Shown: positions 20,701 through 31,516 of the stretch, one piece after another
How positions within the stretch are numbered: position 1 is the first letter of the stretch
Layout: the number at the start of each line of letters is the position of its first letter
DNA from: Enoplolaimus lenunculus
Taxonomy: Eukaryota > Nematoda > Enoplea > Enoplida > Thoracostomopsidae
Assembly: GCA_030248215.1 (NCBI GenBank)
Contig: JASANG010003323.1
Span: 248,001 to 312,000, forward strand
Direction: 5' to 3'
Length of the DNA: 64,000 bases
Notes under the pieces: model-generated
What the model was told of the DNA's origin: nothing
Database searches by the model: none
Seen by the model: only the letters and a program-made list of their open reading frames with translations
Program-made: the position numbers and the translations under genes

Positions 20701-23700
20701 TTTTTCGGTTGATGTTTGCTATTTTTCGTGGGAAATCGTTCCTGATGTTCGCCATAATCTGACCAATACTGATCAGCCAGTGAGCATTTGTGATGAAAGT
20801 CTTCGTTGGCGAATTCGTAGTTGTTTCTTGATTCCTGTGGATGAAAGTCTTCGTTGGCGAATTCGTAGCTGTTTCTTGATTCCTGATTTGCTGTTGTACG
20901 ATTGTCAGGGTTTGAGTTACGTTGTTCAGTTGCGTGGAAGCTTTCGCTGCCAGCATCCAATTCTTTTTGGATCCTTTCGGTACATTGGTGTTTTCCATTG
21001 TTTGAAGAAAAACATTGCTGACATTCGCAGTGACTTGAGCAAGGACACTTGTCACAATTATAATCCAAGTTTACTTCGTCGATTTTGTTGTTTTTCTTCG
21101 ATTCTCGAACCGTTGCGGATTGATGTTTGCTATCGGCTGAAACACTGCGTTCTTGACGATTTTCATCGTTTGAATGCTCGCGAACAATTCTTGATTGATC
21201 CGATGTCAAAGCGACTGAAGACGACTCCATCGGCTTCAGTTGAATTGATTTTGACGTTCTTCCATAGTTGAGTCCAAATTCAGGTATCTTCCAAGTAGTC
21301 TCTTCAACGCGGATTGGACGATAACTGGCAACGGTGGTTCCAACTGTTTCTACAGGCAGCAATTTTCGGCTTATGTTGCAGTGATTTTTTGACGTATAAA
21401 TTGCCAAACTATATTTCTGGTTTCCATCGCGTTCGCCAGTTTCGCTTTCATCTGGTTTGATCTTGTTGTGTTGCGATAGTTTAATCTGGTTTGATTTTTG
21501 GGTTTTATTCGTTTCAGCAATTTCATATTCGCTCTTGACGAAATTGACCACTTTTGCTGCTACTGCTACTGCTGTTGTTGTTGCTGTTGCTGTTTCTGAG
21601 TCTACGTATATGAACGATTCGTTGTTACACGGCGGTACCGTGTAAGGAAGGCTTGAGCTTTGATATTCATGTTTGGTTGAATCTGAATTTGGATTTTCGT
21701 TAATAATTTTAGCTCCGACATATATCCTGGGAGATTTAGTGGCCCGATCATCGTTGCTTGGACGTTGGTGGACGGAAGAGAGTTGTTTTTTGTACTGCAT
21801 TATACGTGCTCTCACTGTACCGGGTTCAATCGCTGTTGCACTCGGCGAAACGCGTTGTTGATACTGAAAATGAGTTGAGTTTAAGTCAACTTTGTTACAT
21901 TGGTGATTTGGGGTTTTTAGCGATTCACTGTGGAAGTCTTGATCAGCAATGGTTTGATTAGCAGTTGTTGAATAATGTTTACCGTTTGGCTCTTGGCTTG
22001 GCTTGCTAATCGCTTGTGATGGTTGCAGTTCGCAAGCCAGTTTGCTTTTGAATATATCATTTGTTTGAGGAGTTTGGTGGGTAAGTTTGGGGCTCTTGTC
22101 CGGATTACGTTGACTAACGTAGTTAGCGGTGCCATTATCGGGATTGGTTTGGGTCGTCCCAAGGGAACTGTGAGTGCTGGTAGTTGAACAATCTAGGTAC
22201 TGTCTAACACGGGCCATGTTTTGTCTGGCGACAGACTTGAAATATTGATTTTCGCTCGGCACAGGTCGACAAATCAGCTGCGGTCTTCGATGTAAGTTTG
22301 GCTGATTTGCCAGAATCACACTCGGTCGTGGAATGCACGCCACAGGCCGAAAAGCTTTCGGCGTTGTAAAATCATGTCTCATATATGGACGTAATTTGTG
22401 CCAAGAGCTGGCTGTCGACACCGCCAGGCTAAGATCAGACGTTGCTGAAGTTAGCCGAGCGAGTGTTGCAACGGACGTTGAATCCTGTGATCCGAGTACA
22501 TGATATGACTGTGATATATTCGTCGAGTTAAATGCAGGAAATTGATAATGTGTACCGTTAGCTAACGCCGTAATAGTAGTACTGCTTGCAAGGCTTGCGT
22601 TTCGTTGGTTTAAGGCGCCTGTAGCCGAAGCTATAGGACCCAGCGAGTAAGATCTACTTACAGGCAAATTGTAATTATTGCAATCAAGTTGTTTGCTCCG
22701 CTGCAAATCGTTTCTTTTGGTTGACGTTGTTTCGTGGTCCAAATTAGATGCAATGTGATATGTGGAGATGCTAACTGGGTTGCAGGATTCCGTGCACTTC
22801 GAGAAATGCGGCTCGTTGCAATTATTTGCAATAATTGATTTCGAAACACAAACGTTTTCGGTCAAATCAGAACACAGTTCATCTTGCAATTGTACATTGT
22901 CGGAAGTTGTTGTTTTATCAACATCGAATTGATCTTTGGGCTTGCAATTTTTCCGGTTTATTGTCGCAACCGCTAATCGTTCCTTAGTTTTCGGTGAATC
23001 CAACACAAGCGTTGGTGTTCGTTGACGAGAATTGCGTCGATTTTTGAACGCCTTCAACTCGAGTTCTTCGTTGCTCTGTGTCGGTAAACGTACTGGAGCA
23101 AGCGGTTTCAAACGCTCTTCAGCTACGAGTCCACGTCGCATTAAACGTACGTCGCTTTCGTCGAGAAGATTTTCAAGGGGTCGGTTGACCATTGGTGATT
23201 TGTTCAAAGGAGTATGCTGTAACGAGACGCTGATGTACCCACAGGGAGCTGTTGGCGTTTGGTATTCAGTTGAGTTCTGATCGCTGAGTCTAGTTGTTAC
23301 GCTGGATTTCGATGTTGTCTCGTTCCAGCGTTGGTCTGTTGACATTTTTTCAGGTTGTTGATCCTTGAAACTTGAGACGATTTGTGGCTTCTGACAACTT
23401 GTGTCACTGTCAACACTGCTCAGTTTTGAGAAATTTTCAAAATCGCTACTTAAACTTGTCTTTTTTGCAAATTCAAATTCGTCAGATTCGGAGATCGTAG
23501 TTGGTAAAGTCTCGCTTCTGTTGAACGGTTCACCTGGTTGAGATAAAGTTCTGGGGTCAGGTAAGTAATTGTCGCCGATCGTTTGACGATTTGATATGAA
23601 ATTTGTAAATGTCAATATTTTCTCTTGATCAGGTTCAACGCCGACTGCCAGTGGTTCAACGCATACGCTTTGGCATTCGACAACGTCGACTCGAGGTGCT

Positions 23701-26098
23701 CGGTTAGAGTCAATCGATACTGGAACCACAGTTGTTGCTGTTGCTGCTGTTGTTGCTGTTGTTGCTGTTGGTGCTGTTGCTGCTGTTGGTGCTGTTGCTG
23801 TTGTTGTTGCTGTTGTTGCTGTTGGTGCTGTTGTTGCTGTTGTTGCTGTTGGTGCTGTTGTTGCTATTTTTGCTGTTGGTGCGGTTGTTCCTGTTGTTGC
23901 TGTTGTTGCTGTTGTCGATATTTTTGTTGTTGTTGGTATTTTGGCTGTTGGTTCTGTTGTTGCTGTTGTTGCTATTGCTGCGGTTGTTGCTGTTGTTGCT
24001 GTTATTTTCGTTGTTGTTGCTATTGTCGCTGTTGTTGCTGTTGCTGTTCTCATTATTGAGTCATCGCCTTTGTCGCTTCGATTACTGACTTCATGTGAAA
24101 CTGTTCCGCTGCTCAGTGTTTCTGACGACGCCAGACGACACCGGCCAATTTCGTCGCGTTTGATTGGTTCACATTTTTGGACCGGTTTATTGGTCAGTTT
24201 TCCGTCTGTTGCTCGAGTTGTTTCGCAAATGTTTTTTGAAACCTGGTTTGTTGTTAGGTGAATTTCTTCCAACAAATTTGACGTCGTACATTGATTGGCA
24301 GTCGTTGAAGATTTAACAGCAACATCTCCATTCCAATTCGCCAAATTAGATACTGAATTATTACTGGCTTCTGATTGGTTTGTTTCGCTTTCAAATTTTT
24401 GTGAAAAACGAACGCTGATATCAAGTTGCGGACTTAGTCTTAGCTTACAACGTTGTCTATCGAACTCTGGTTTACGCTCAACGTTAGAACCCGCGTTGAG
24501 ATTTGAATGAACGTTATCGTTCAATTCACACATTGCTGTCCCTTTTAAGCAGTTGTTATAGGATTCGACAGATATTTCGCTGCAAGGATCAACCATTAAT
24601 TTAGGCTTTGATGTCGCTTGTAAGCCTTTCTCGACGCCTGTGTCTTGGTCATCGACTTTGTTGTATTTCTCTTGAAACATTTCACAAATATCGCTATGCC
24701 AACTGTTTTGGTTAAACTTTTCGTCATCTTCACCACGCGGTTCGTTCGCTGTCGTTTGCGAAATTGGAGACTGCTGTGCTGCAGCAATATTTAAATTATC
24801 AATGCTTGCGGCGTGGGTTCGCGTCGCACTTTTATCCGGATATAGCGGCCGGATAATCAATTCGTTGTTACCTTTCCATCTCGCCAATACCGGTTTTGCA
24901 GACGTCCTCTGGGTCCAGTCAGACAGACAGGTGCCGAGCGGAATCTCGGCAAAGTTGCGATTTTCCCACAATGATCGGACCGGCTGTGAAGTAGGCGTCG
25001 CAGTTTCGCAACCGGATATTTGGTTAATTCGGCTCCAAATGTTCGATGGACAAACTTTGCTTTCTGGTTCCAGTATTTTGACCGAGTCGTGGCAGTTTTT
25101 AGCCGTAGGGTTTGTTGAATTTTGGTCTTGAAAATACGACTTTATAGCCTTTAGCTCAGGAATTGGTGCATGATTCGCAACGGATTTACAAGTGGCAAGA
25201 ACGCATGCGTTGCTTGAGGTTGGCGAATTATTTCCAGTTTCTTCTCGTTGACAATCTACACTAACGACATCTTTTGTCGCGTCCGGACGTGTGCTGTTTG
25301 AGCTGCCTAGCTTATTAGCATAACAATTTTTCGCTGTGTCTTCCGGTTCCGGATCAAATCCGGAACGGTCTGTGCAACTATTGTTTGAATCCGCGTCGCT
25401 GTTGTCATCGGCGTCCAACCTGGCTCCAGTTTCAGTCCGACTCGTTGACATTGGAGTAAAAAAGAATTCACTTTGAAGCAAATTTTTAATCTGCCCAGCG
25501 TTTGAAATAACCGGCATATACGCGATAGATTTGATTTCGTTTAGTGCGGTTTCCGCTTCGGAGCAGTTGTTGGTGCTGCTAGCGTTCAAGCTGGCACCGC
25601 TAGAGTCCCGTACTTTTGCACTAGGGCTAACTGCTAAATGTGCAGCGATCGGGGCCGAAAAGCTGGTTGTCAAGTTAGGGTCAGGTTTGTTGGAATCCTG
25701 CTTGGTTGAAGTGCTCGCTGTTGAATTGGCGGTGGGAGCAAACAAAAATCGAGTTGCTAAAATGGGTTCTGGGCTGTTTGCGTTGTGATTTAGTGAGTCA
25801 GATGATTTTCCGGTTGTACCGGAAGTGGTGCCAAGACCGGAATCGTCAGATTTACCTGACGGAGATGCTTCGTCGCTTGAAAGAATGTGCAATTGAAGTT
25901 TAGTGGAAGGCTGATTTGACTTTGGAGTCTGGTTTGAAATCCCAAAACGATTTGGAGTCGTTGCTTGATTATGATTGGACGATGTATTATCAAGGATCGA
26001 AGTGGCGTTGCTTGTTGCTTCGCTGTTGAGTTCTGGAATGAGCGTCAAATCAGATGACGTAGAATGACGTGTGAGAAACATAATTGACGAAATGGTTT
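17592..26098 (-). CDS. Large disordered scaffold protein ending in an IL-16/PDZD2-type PDZ domain (3' part of gene, 4 exons)
   Basis: Exons are 20322-about 26098, 19287-19386, 18401-18568 and 17592-17752. All splice phases agree. From the Met at 26081 the product would be 2062 residues, but the true 5' end is unresolved and more exons may lie upstream. The first ~1920 residues are rich in Ser, Thr, Asn, Gln and Pro, with no recognisable domain. The last ~100 form one PDZ domain: carboxylate-binding loop GLGVSLEGG, then GDRPLLIKKIF, LQPGDRIIGVNG and GLTHLEAWNQLK. From memory of the family, this matches the last PDZ of pro-interleukin-16 and PDZD2 (SLEGG..GDKPL, QPGDEIL, GLTRFEAWN) better than syntrophin, Par-3 or DLG PDZs. 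By family it is a cytoplasmic scaffold that binds C-terminal peptides; ligands are unknown. Confidence 0.82.
18078..18339. repeat. 131-bp tandem duplication in PDZ gene intron
   Basis: CATATTTATAGATGAC and GTTAAAGGTTAATAAACC recur 131 bases apart, roughly 85-90% alike by eye. Confidence 0.75.
18401..18568 (-). CDS. PDZ-scaffold gene, first PDZ exon (peptide-binding loop)
   Basis: 168 bases coding for DTILYCDQVSEVDTM, then the PDZ beta strands IRVVKG, the GLGV loop, SLEGGIASPLGDRPLL and IKKIFC. The acceptor is AAATGCAG and the donor TGCG|GTAAGC. The final G completes the first Gly of GGAVDKSG in the next exon. Confidence 0.87.
18607..18911 (+). mobile_element. Two truncated MITE-B copies in PDZ intron
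   Basis: CCCATGTAAAGATCAGG at 18610 and CCCATATAAACATCATGGG at 18821. Both have only left ends. Confidence 0.7.
18912..19127 (+). mobile_element. MITE-B, complete, in PDZ intron
   Basis: GGCCCATGAATAGAACAGG to TCTATACGTTGGCC. Confidence 0.85.
19287..19386 (-). CDS. PDZ-scaffold gene, linker exon
   Basis: 100 bases coding for NNANILAHKK through LAFEPNNLRKP, plus the first base of the next codon. The acceptor is TTTTATAG|AAT (phase 0) and the donor CCAG|GTATGA. It joins the giant exon to the PDZ exons, with phase agreement on both sides. Confidence 0.82.
19420..19565 (-). mobile_element. MITE-B', truncated
   Basis: GGCCAATGTTACTTATAGGG and GTAGATTAAGCGTATTCC mark the B' subfamily; GCCTAA hexamers follow. 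Confidence 0.75.
19737..19982. mobile_element. MITE-D, second copy
   Basis: TA then CACACAAAAAAG, to TTATTTTGAGTG then TA. Reverse of the 11344 copy. Confidence 0.85.
20034..20192 (-). mobile_element. MITE-B in PDZ intron
   Basis: GGCCCCATGTATGGAACAG to CTATACATGGGCC, with a near-matching 8-base flank (GCAAAGGG/ACAAAGGG). Confidence 0.8.
20322..26098 (-). CDS. PDZ-scaffold gene, giant low-complexity exon
   Basis: A single 5.8-kb open exon ending RSHTP at the donor CCG|GTAAGC. Contents include an Ala/Thr tract coded by GCA/ACA triplets (about 23700-24060) and a tandem 16-residue duplication with core SYEFANEDFH at 20792-20887. The rest is Ser/Asn/Gln/Thr-rich. A Cys/His cluster (CDKCPCSSHCECQQC) at about 21000-21065 could be a small metal-binding or disulfide patch. 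The left boundary is uncertain. An acceptor TATTCTAG sits at 26099-26100 and an in-frame Met at 26081. The frame also stays open up to a Met at 26177, right beside a MITE-B. Confidence 0.85.
23720..24060. repeat. Imperfect trinucleotide array inside the giant PDZ exon
   Basis: GTTGTTGCT-type triplets (minus strand GCAACAACA) coding for an Ala/Thr tract of about 105 residues with interspersed Pro, Ile and Lys. Likely polymorphic in length. Confidence 0.85.
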
Positions 26099-26186
26099 CT
26101 AGAATACGAGTTATAATATATTGTTGGTTTCTATCCTTGGATATTAATTCCACAGTATCGTGTACACGACATATCATACCAAATTT

Positions 26187-26485
26187 GGCCAATGTAAACA
26201 ACAAGGGTGGAACAGTAGTATAAGCGTATTTCTAAGACTATAGCGTAAGAATAAGTGTAAGCCTAAGCGAAAGAATGAACTTATGTCTAAGCCTAAGCCT
26301 AAGCAAAAAATTATGTCTACCGCTTAAGCTTCCTCTATTGCAGTTCCATTTGCTTAGGCTAAGCTTAGACATAAGTTGATTCTTACGCTTTGGCTTACAC
26401 TTATGCTTAGGCTTTAGCCTTAGAAATACGATTATACCACTGTTCCACCCGTTACTTGTTTCGCCCCTGATCTTTGCATGGGATC
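26187..26485 (-). mobile_element. MITE-B at the 5' edge of the giant PDZ exon
   Basis: GGCCAATGTAAACAACAAGG to CTTTGCATGGGATC, with a back-to-back GCCTAA and TTAGGC core. Confidence 0.8.
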
Positions 26486-26618
26486 AAAATCCTACCTATG
26501 CAATCAAGTTGCATATGAAGCTAATTCTTTTCTCTCATAAAGAAAAATATATTAGTGTTCAACTGATACTTTAAAACACCGGTTTACTCAAACCAATATT
26601 TAGATACCGAAAATGATG

Positions 26619-26621
<3 letters not shown>

Positions 26622-26705
<84 letters not shown>

Positions 26706-26706
26706 T
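26622..26706. repeat. (TA)n tract, about 85 bp
   Basis: Nearly pure alternating TA. Confidence 0.95.
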
Positions 26707-26709
26707 GCA

Positions 26710-27145
26710 CCTTAGCAAATTGAACCGGCGAACGGTTTCAATCATTAAAGTGCTTCCTTAGTGTATTCTATATTAGCCGGCTTCTTCACTAGCCTCAGTA
26801 CTAACAACTGCCCCTAACCAGGACTATAAGAGTGACCGTTTCTTCAATGGAATGCAAAAAAATCAGCTCAATAACACATGGAGAGCATCCTGGAGCTCCA
26901 GCGTCAAGCTCTTTCATCTTTGGAGTAATGGCAACTTCCGTGTGGATTTATATAAACGATAGGATTAAAGGTTTAGTAAATCCGGCTAACAATCAGTTGA
27001 AAAGTCATGATTATTCAATAACTGCAACTGTTTACATTTTAGATCCAACTTAGATTTGTGTTCTAAACTGTGCTCTGCAGTCTGCGGTTATTACAAGTCG
27101 GTGACCGATACTGTAAACGCATCGCTAGTCGATCATATTGATCAT
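26710..27145. other. No gene seen
   Basis: Unique sequence with short open frames but no family likeness. Some words (GGAGCTCCAGCGTCAAGCTC) resemble the MITE-F core, so a decayed copy is possible. Confidence 0.35.
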
Positions 27146-27600
27146 ACTGTAGTGACCCGAATACGAGGTGGTAATAACAGAATGGTCCGTATTTTGAGTC
27201 CCAATCAATACGATTCCGTATCCCTAATAAGATTCCGTAAGCGGATAGAGTCCCTAAACCCTAAATAGAGTCCATAAAATGTCAATTATCCCTAATTGTA
27301 GCGCATAAATGACTCCAGGACCAAATAAAGTTGAGTTAGAAACTTTAAAGCGTACTTAAGTCTTGAAAGTACATTTCTAAGTATAACCTTGCATTATCAA
27401 TTAAGCATTTGATTCAACGCAAATAGTAATTTAATTCAACGGACAGTTTCAATACCGGGTATATCAGTAAAGAAGGTCGGCGGAGGGCGGGTTAAAAATA
27501 AAAAACAGTCCGTAACTGAATACCAGGGGTGTCTCCTGGATAGGCAAAACAAATATCAGTCCCACCCCTCTTATTCGATTGAGTGCAGTAGACGCTAAAA
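27146..27600. mobile_element. MITE-J, diverged full copy
   Basis: GTAGTGACCCGAATACGAGG to CCCTCTTATTCGATTGAGTG. Shares GAGTCCCTAAA and CCTTGCATTATC-type words with 49870-50292. Confidence 0.7.
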
Positions 27601-27607
27601 CCGTTTT

Positions 27608-27810
27608 GGCCCATGTAAAGATCAGACGATTAACGTTTTTCTTCGGGACTGCAATAAAGTAACCTTAAACTTTAGACTAATTTTCTGCTTAGACTTAGGC
27701 TTTAGGCTTACGTATAGGCTCATTCTTACTCTTAAGCTTGGGTTTAAGCATAGGTTTAGGCGTTATAAATATGCTTATACTACTGTTACGGCATGTTCTA
27801 TACATTGGCT
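27608..27810 (+). mobile_element. MITE-B
   Basis: GGCCCATGTAAAGATCAG to TCTATACATTGGCTG. Confidence 0.8.
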
Positions 27811-27829
27811 GAAATTTTGAGCCAAAAAC

Positions 27830-28110
27830 GCCTATTGAGGTTTCAAGCATTAACACCAAATCAGCGTTTTACTTGCTAACATAATTTGCACTGAGGAGAC
27901 TACTTCTAATTTAAGCTTTAGGAATATGCTTATACTACTGTTACGGCCTGTTTTATACATTGGCTGAAATTCTTGCTAATATAATTAGAACTTAGAAGAC
28001 TACTTCTAAATTAAGCTTTAGGAATATGCTTATACTACTGTTACGGCCTGTTTTATACATTGGCTGAAATTCTTGCTAATATAATTTGAACTGAAGAGAC
28101 TACTTCAAAT
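27830..28110. repeat. 100-bp tandem repeats made of a MITE-B right end plus flank
   Basis: GGAATATGCTTATACTACTG recurs at 27921 and 28021, each followed by TACATTGGCTGAAATTC and about 40 bp of flank. Transposon end and host flank were amplified together. Confidence 0.8.
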
Positions 28111-28399
28111 TCATTTACTCGTATTAATTTTTTACACTTCATCGAACTACATTAGTAATTAACAGACGATCGCATTTTTTAAGTACCACTTTGACGATTT
28201 AAAAAATGCTTTTTAAGTAAATTAATTACTTAGCTAGCGACATCGGTAATTATTGCTTAATTTAGTTGTTTTTTCATATTTTACTATAATATTTTCAAAT
28301 ATTTTAGCGACAGAACTGCGTTGTAAAGCATAAACTAAGCGGAAATTTTACTACCAAAGTGAAATCGACGAGATAGTATCGGATTCCAAAGTACATCAA

Positions 28400-28735
28400 T
28401 TTGCCCAAAAGTGGATGAAGCATACTTCAACAAGAGTGTGGAACTGGGTGCTTACATTTTGTGTAGAAAAGAATGTACCTGGCACGCGTTGCGTTATTGG
28501 CCTACCTCACTCACTCGGGGGAGTACATTATGTGCGAACCATGGTACTATATGTACCCGGCATCAAAAGTGGTCTGCTTATAGTTTAATTTAGGGTTATT
28601 GCATATTACAACGACCCATCTCTATAAATAAGAGGGGTAACCTAACATGCAGCGCCCGGAGACTCTTGTATCATGCACTCCGGATTGGACCAGCTGGAAT
28701 GAAAATGTGCCCAAAGCAGCCAGATCTTTTAAAGT
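28400..28735. mobile_element. MITE-G foldback copy
   Basis: CAACAAGAGTGTGGAACTGG, GAATGTACCTGGCACGCG and CCATGGTACTATATGTACCC family words. Confidence 0.6.
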
Positions 28736-28887
28736 CGGTAATTGAAAATTTTTTCCGCTGATGTTTGATATTAAAACAACTAAATTTTTGATTAACTGAT
28801 GCTTTCGAAAAAATTAGCAGTGTAACAAGCAAGAATAATTATAAATATGAAACAAAATACGTTGAATAGCGAGTTGAAAGTTTACGG

Positions 28888-29282
28888 TCAATGTAATCAA
28901 CAGGACCGAAACTGTAGTATAAGTATATTTCTACACTGCAAAAAATGGTTAGCCAAATTGACTCTCTCCGAAATAGGCTCTACGGGACTACACAAACTGA
29001 GTCAAATTCGACTCCAATAGAATCAAATTTGACTCGCTAAATCGCACGTTTGACTCTGGCGGAGTCGAATTTTGACTCAGTTTGTGTAGTCCGGTAGAGC
29101 CTATTTCAGAGGGAGTCAATTTGACTCAGCATTTTTTGCAGTGTAAGCCTAAGCCTAAGACTAAATCATAAAAACGAGCTTATAGCTTAGCTTAAGCCTA
29201 AGCAATAATACATCAAATGTTTAAACATACTCTATTACAGCCGCGCAAAAAAAACGTTTCGCCCCTGATGTTTACACAGGCC
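28888..29282 (-). mobile_element. MITE-B split by a MITE-C
   Basis: GGTCAATGTAATCAACAGG to GATGTTTACACAGGCC. Interrupted after GTATATTTC by 28934-29143. Confidence 0.85.
28934..29143. mobile_element. MITE-C nested in MITE-B
   Basis: TA-flanked; CACTGCAAAAAATGG to CATTTTTTGCAGTG; nearly a perfect palindrome. Confidence 0.9.
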
Positions 29283-29482
29283 AACTTAATTAACATTTTA
29301 TAAAACGTTATAAAAGAACCTAAAAAGTTTACGTCGAGAGCACAGGGTCTAAAATAAACATCCATTTGTTCATCCAAAAAAGAATTGAACGAAATAAAAT
29401 GTTTTGGGCAATACAACGTTAAAGATTTTACGCAATTCTAAAAACGTGTAAAATTTAGCAAAAATTTTTTATTTAAAACAGT

Positions 29483-29887
29483 CAATGTAAATATCAGACG
29501 CGGCGGAGCGCGTTTTTCTGTGGGACTGCAATAGTGTAAACTTATGCTTTAGACTGATTTTTTTCTTAGGCGTAGGCTAATAGGTATAAGCTAAGTCTTA
29601 GGTTTAGGTTTAGGCTTAGGCTGAGGTGTAGGAATATGCTTATACTCTTAAGCTTTAGACTGATTTTTTTCTTAGGCGTAGGCTAATAGGTATAAGCTAA
29701 GTCTTAGGTTTAGGTTTAGGCTTAGGCTGAGGTGTAGGAATATGCTTATACTCTTAAGCTTTAGACTGATTTTTTTCTTAGGCGTAGGATAATAGGTATA
29801 AGCTAAGTCTTAGGTTTAGGTTTAGGTTTAGGCTGAGGTGTAGGAATATGCTTATACTACTGTTACGACCCTGTTCTATACGTTGGT
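29483..29887 (+). mobile_element. MITE-B with three 106-bp internal tandem units
   Basis: GTCAATGTAAATATCAGAC to TCTATACGTTGGTC. TTTAGACTGATTTTTTTC recurs every 106 bases. Flanks share TTTAAAAC, a likely 8-base target duplication. Confidence 0.85.
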
Positions 29888-29889
29888 CT

Positions 29890-30283
29890 TTAAAACTACA
29901 CGGTGCAAAGTATTGCAAGATACAAAACACACAGACGAGCTATTGTTAAGGATTGTGGTTGCTTAAAAAATAAAATTTTTGCAAATTTTAACGATAAGCT
30001 GGATGTGCAAAATTGTATATTTTCCTCCGACCGCCGAGAGTCTAACGCGGTTACGGACACAAATGTAAGCTTGTTTAAAATGTGCTGAAAACATTTGTCT
30101 ACAGCTACTTTAGCAAGCAGGCGACCGATGTGTTAAAATTCAGGTGTAAGCGCATGAAGAGCAAACGGAGTCTAAAGCTTTCAACGAGTTATTGGTGTAA
30201 AACGGTTTTGCAACGATAAACAATTGAAAAATATTACATTTGGATGTCATTTCGAATTTTTGGCAGATTTTTCTAGCATTTTG
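29890..30283. other. No feature seen
   Basis: Unique sequence. Short frames are open on both strands, but nothing is recognisable. Confidence 0.4.
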
Positions 30284-30532
30284 CGGCCTATGTAAATAAC
30301 AGGACCGTAACAGTTGTATAAGCATATTCCTAAGCCTAATCCTAAGCCAAATATTAGGCGTAAGAAAAAGCATATACTTGTCTAAGCTTAAGCCTAAGTC
30401 TAAGCCAAATATTAGGCGTATGAATAAGCTTAATCTTAAGCATAAGTTTATGCCTAAGACTAAGCAAAAACAGTCTAACGCTTAAGCTGTATTGCAGCCC
30501 GCTGGAAAACGTTCCGCTCCCGATCTTTACAT
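30284..30532 (-). mobile_element. MITE-B
   Basis: GGCCTATGTAAATAACAGG to CGATCTTTACATAAAC, with GCCTAA runs. Confidence 0.8.
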
Positions 30533-30647
30533 AAACTTATCCAGCAAGCATGCATTTTCACAGATGCCAAAAACTATACTGGTAGTTATTGGGAGGGGGG
30601 GGGGGTTATAACTACTTATACTTACGTGTAATTATTAACCACGGCCT

Positions 30648-30858
30648 GTATTCTCAAATGTGTGTAGCACCTATTGCCCGCTAGTGTTTAGGTCTTGTAA
30701 CCTTCGTCAAACCAGTGTGCGGTGAATTTGGAATTTCTGCACACTTTTGCGTTTGATTGATCGTACTTCATCACCATATTTGAGAACTATAATGGCAGTG
30801 GTTCTTTTAGTTTGAAACGTAAATGATGATAGGTGCTGTACAAATATGCGAACACAGA
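30648..30858. mobile_element. MITE-E foldback, best-preserved copy
   Basis: TTCTCAAATGTGTGTAGCAC at left. GATGATAGGTGCTGTAC... is the inverted right arm. Length about 206 bp. Confidence 0.8.
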
Positions 30859-30954
30859 CCGTAGTTAGAATTATACAATTTCCACAATATCATGCGTACA
30901 CCAGATAGCTTTTGTTGCTGAGGTGAAACAGTGAACACTGGAGATTTTTTGGCT

Positions 30955-31078
30955 TCACAGTAAAATAGGTTTAGTAATTTGGCTAATGAACCGATTTTTG
31001 GCCAACTCTCGGTCGTATTGGTTGTTATTCTGGAGCCGATGTTTGGCGTCGCCCAGGTTATAAAGTACTTGACTTTTG
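30955..31078 (-). other. Possible coding exon, unassigned
   Basis: Between a MITE-E and a MITE-B, one minus-strand frame reads YNLGDAKHRLQNNNQ followed by YDRELAKNRFISQITKPIL. This is charged, helix-like and natural in composition. A GTGAAG donor could follow TTTTACT. A second overlapping frame is also open, so this may be chance. No family recognised. Confidence 0.22.
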
Positions 31079-31111
31079 TCAAATCATTTCAAAATAAATA
31101 CAAAAAGAATT

Positions 31112-31516
31112 TGGCCCTTTTAAAGATCAGGGGCGAGACGTTTTTCTGTCCGACTGCAATATTGTAAGCTTAAGCTTTAGACTAATTTGTTGCTTGATAT
31201 AAGCTCATTCGTATGCTTTCGCTTACGCTTAGGTTTTTTCCTTAGGATTAAAGGATCAGATTAAGCTCATTCGTATGCTTTGGCTTAGGCTTATGTTTAG
31301 GCTTAGGCTTATGTTTAGGCTTAGGCTTGGGCTTAGGCTTAGGCTAATGATAAAAATATGCTTAGGCTTAGGCTAATGATAAGGAATATGCTTAGGTTTA
31401 GGCTTAGGCTAATGTTAAGGAATATGCTTATGTTTAGGCTTAGGCTTAGGCTTTGGCTAATGATAAGGAATATGCTTATACTACTACTGTTACGGCCGTG
31501 ATTTTTAAATTGGCCA
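31112..31516 (+). mobile_element. MITE-B, long TTAGGC core
   Basis: GGCCCTTTTAAAGATCAGG to TTTTTAAATTGGCC. The core shows duplicated TTAGGCTAATGATAAGG blocks. Confidence 0.85.

Noticed and set aside
23625-24088. Plus-strand poly-Cys and poly-Leu frames
   Set aside because: Antisense shadows of the Ala/Thr triplet array in the PDZ gene exon.
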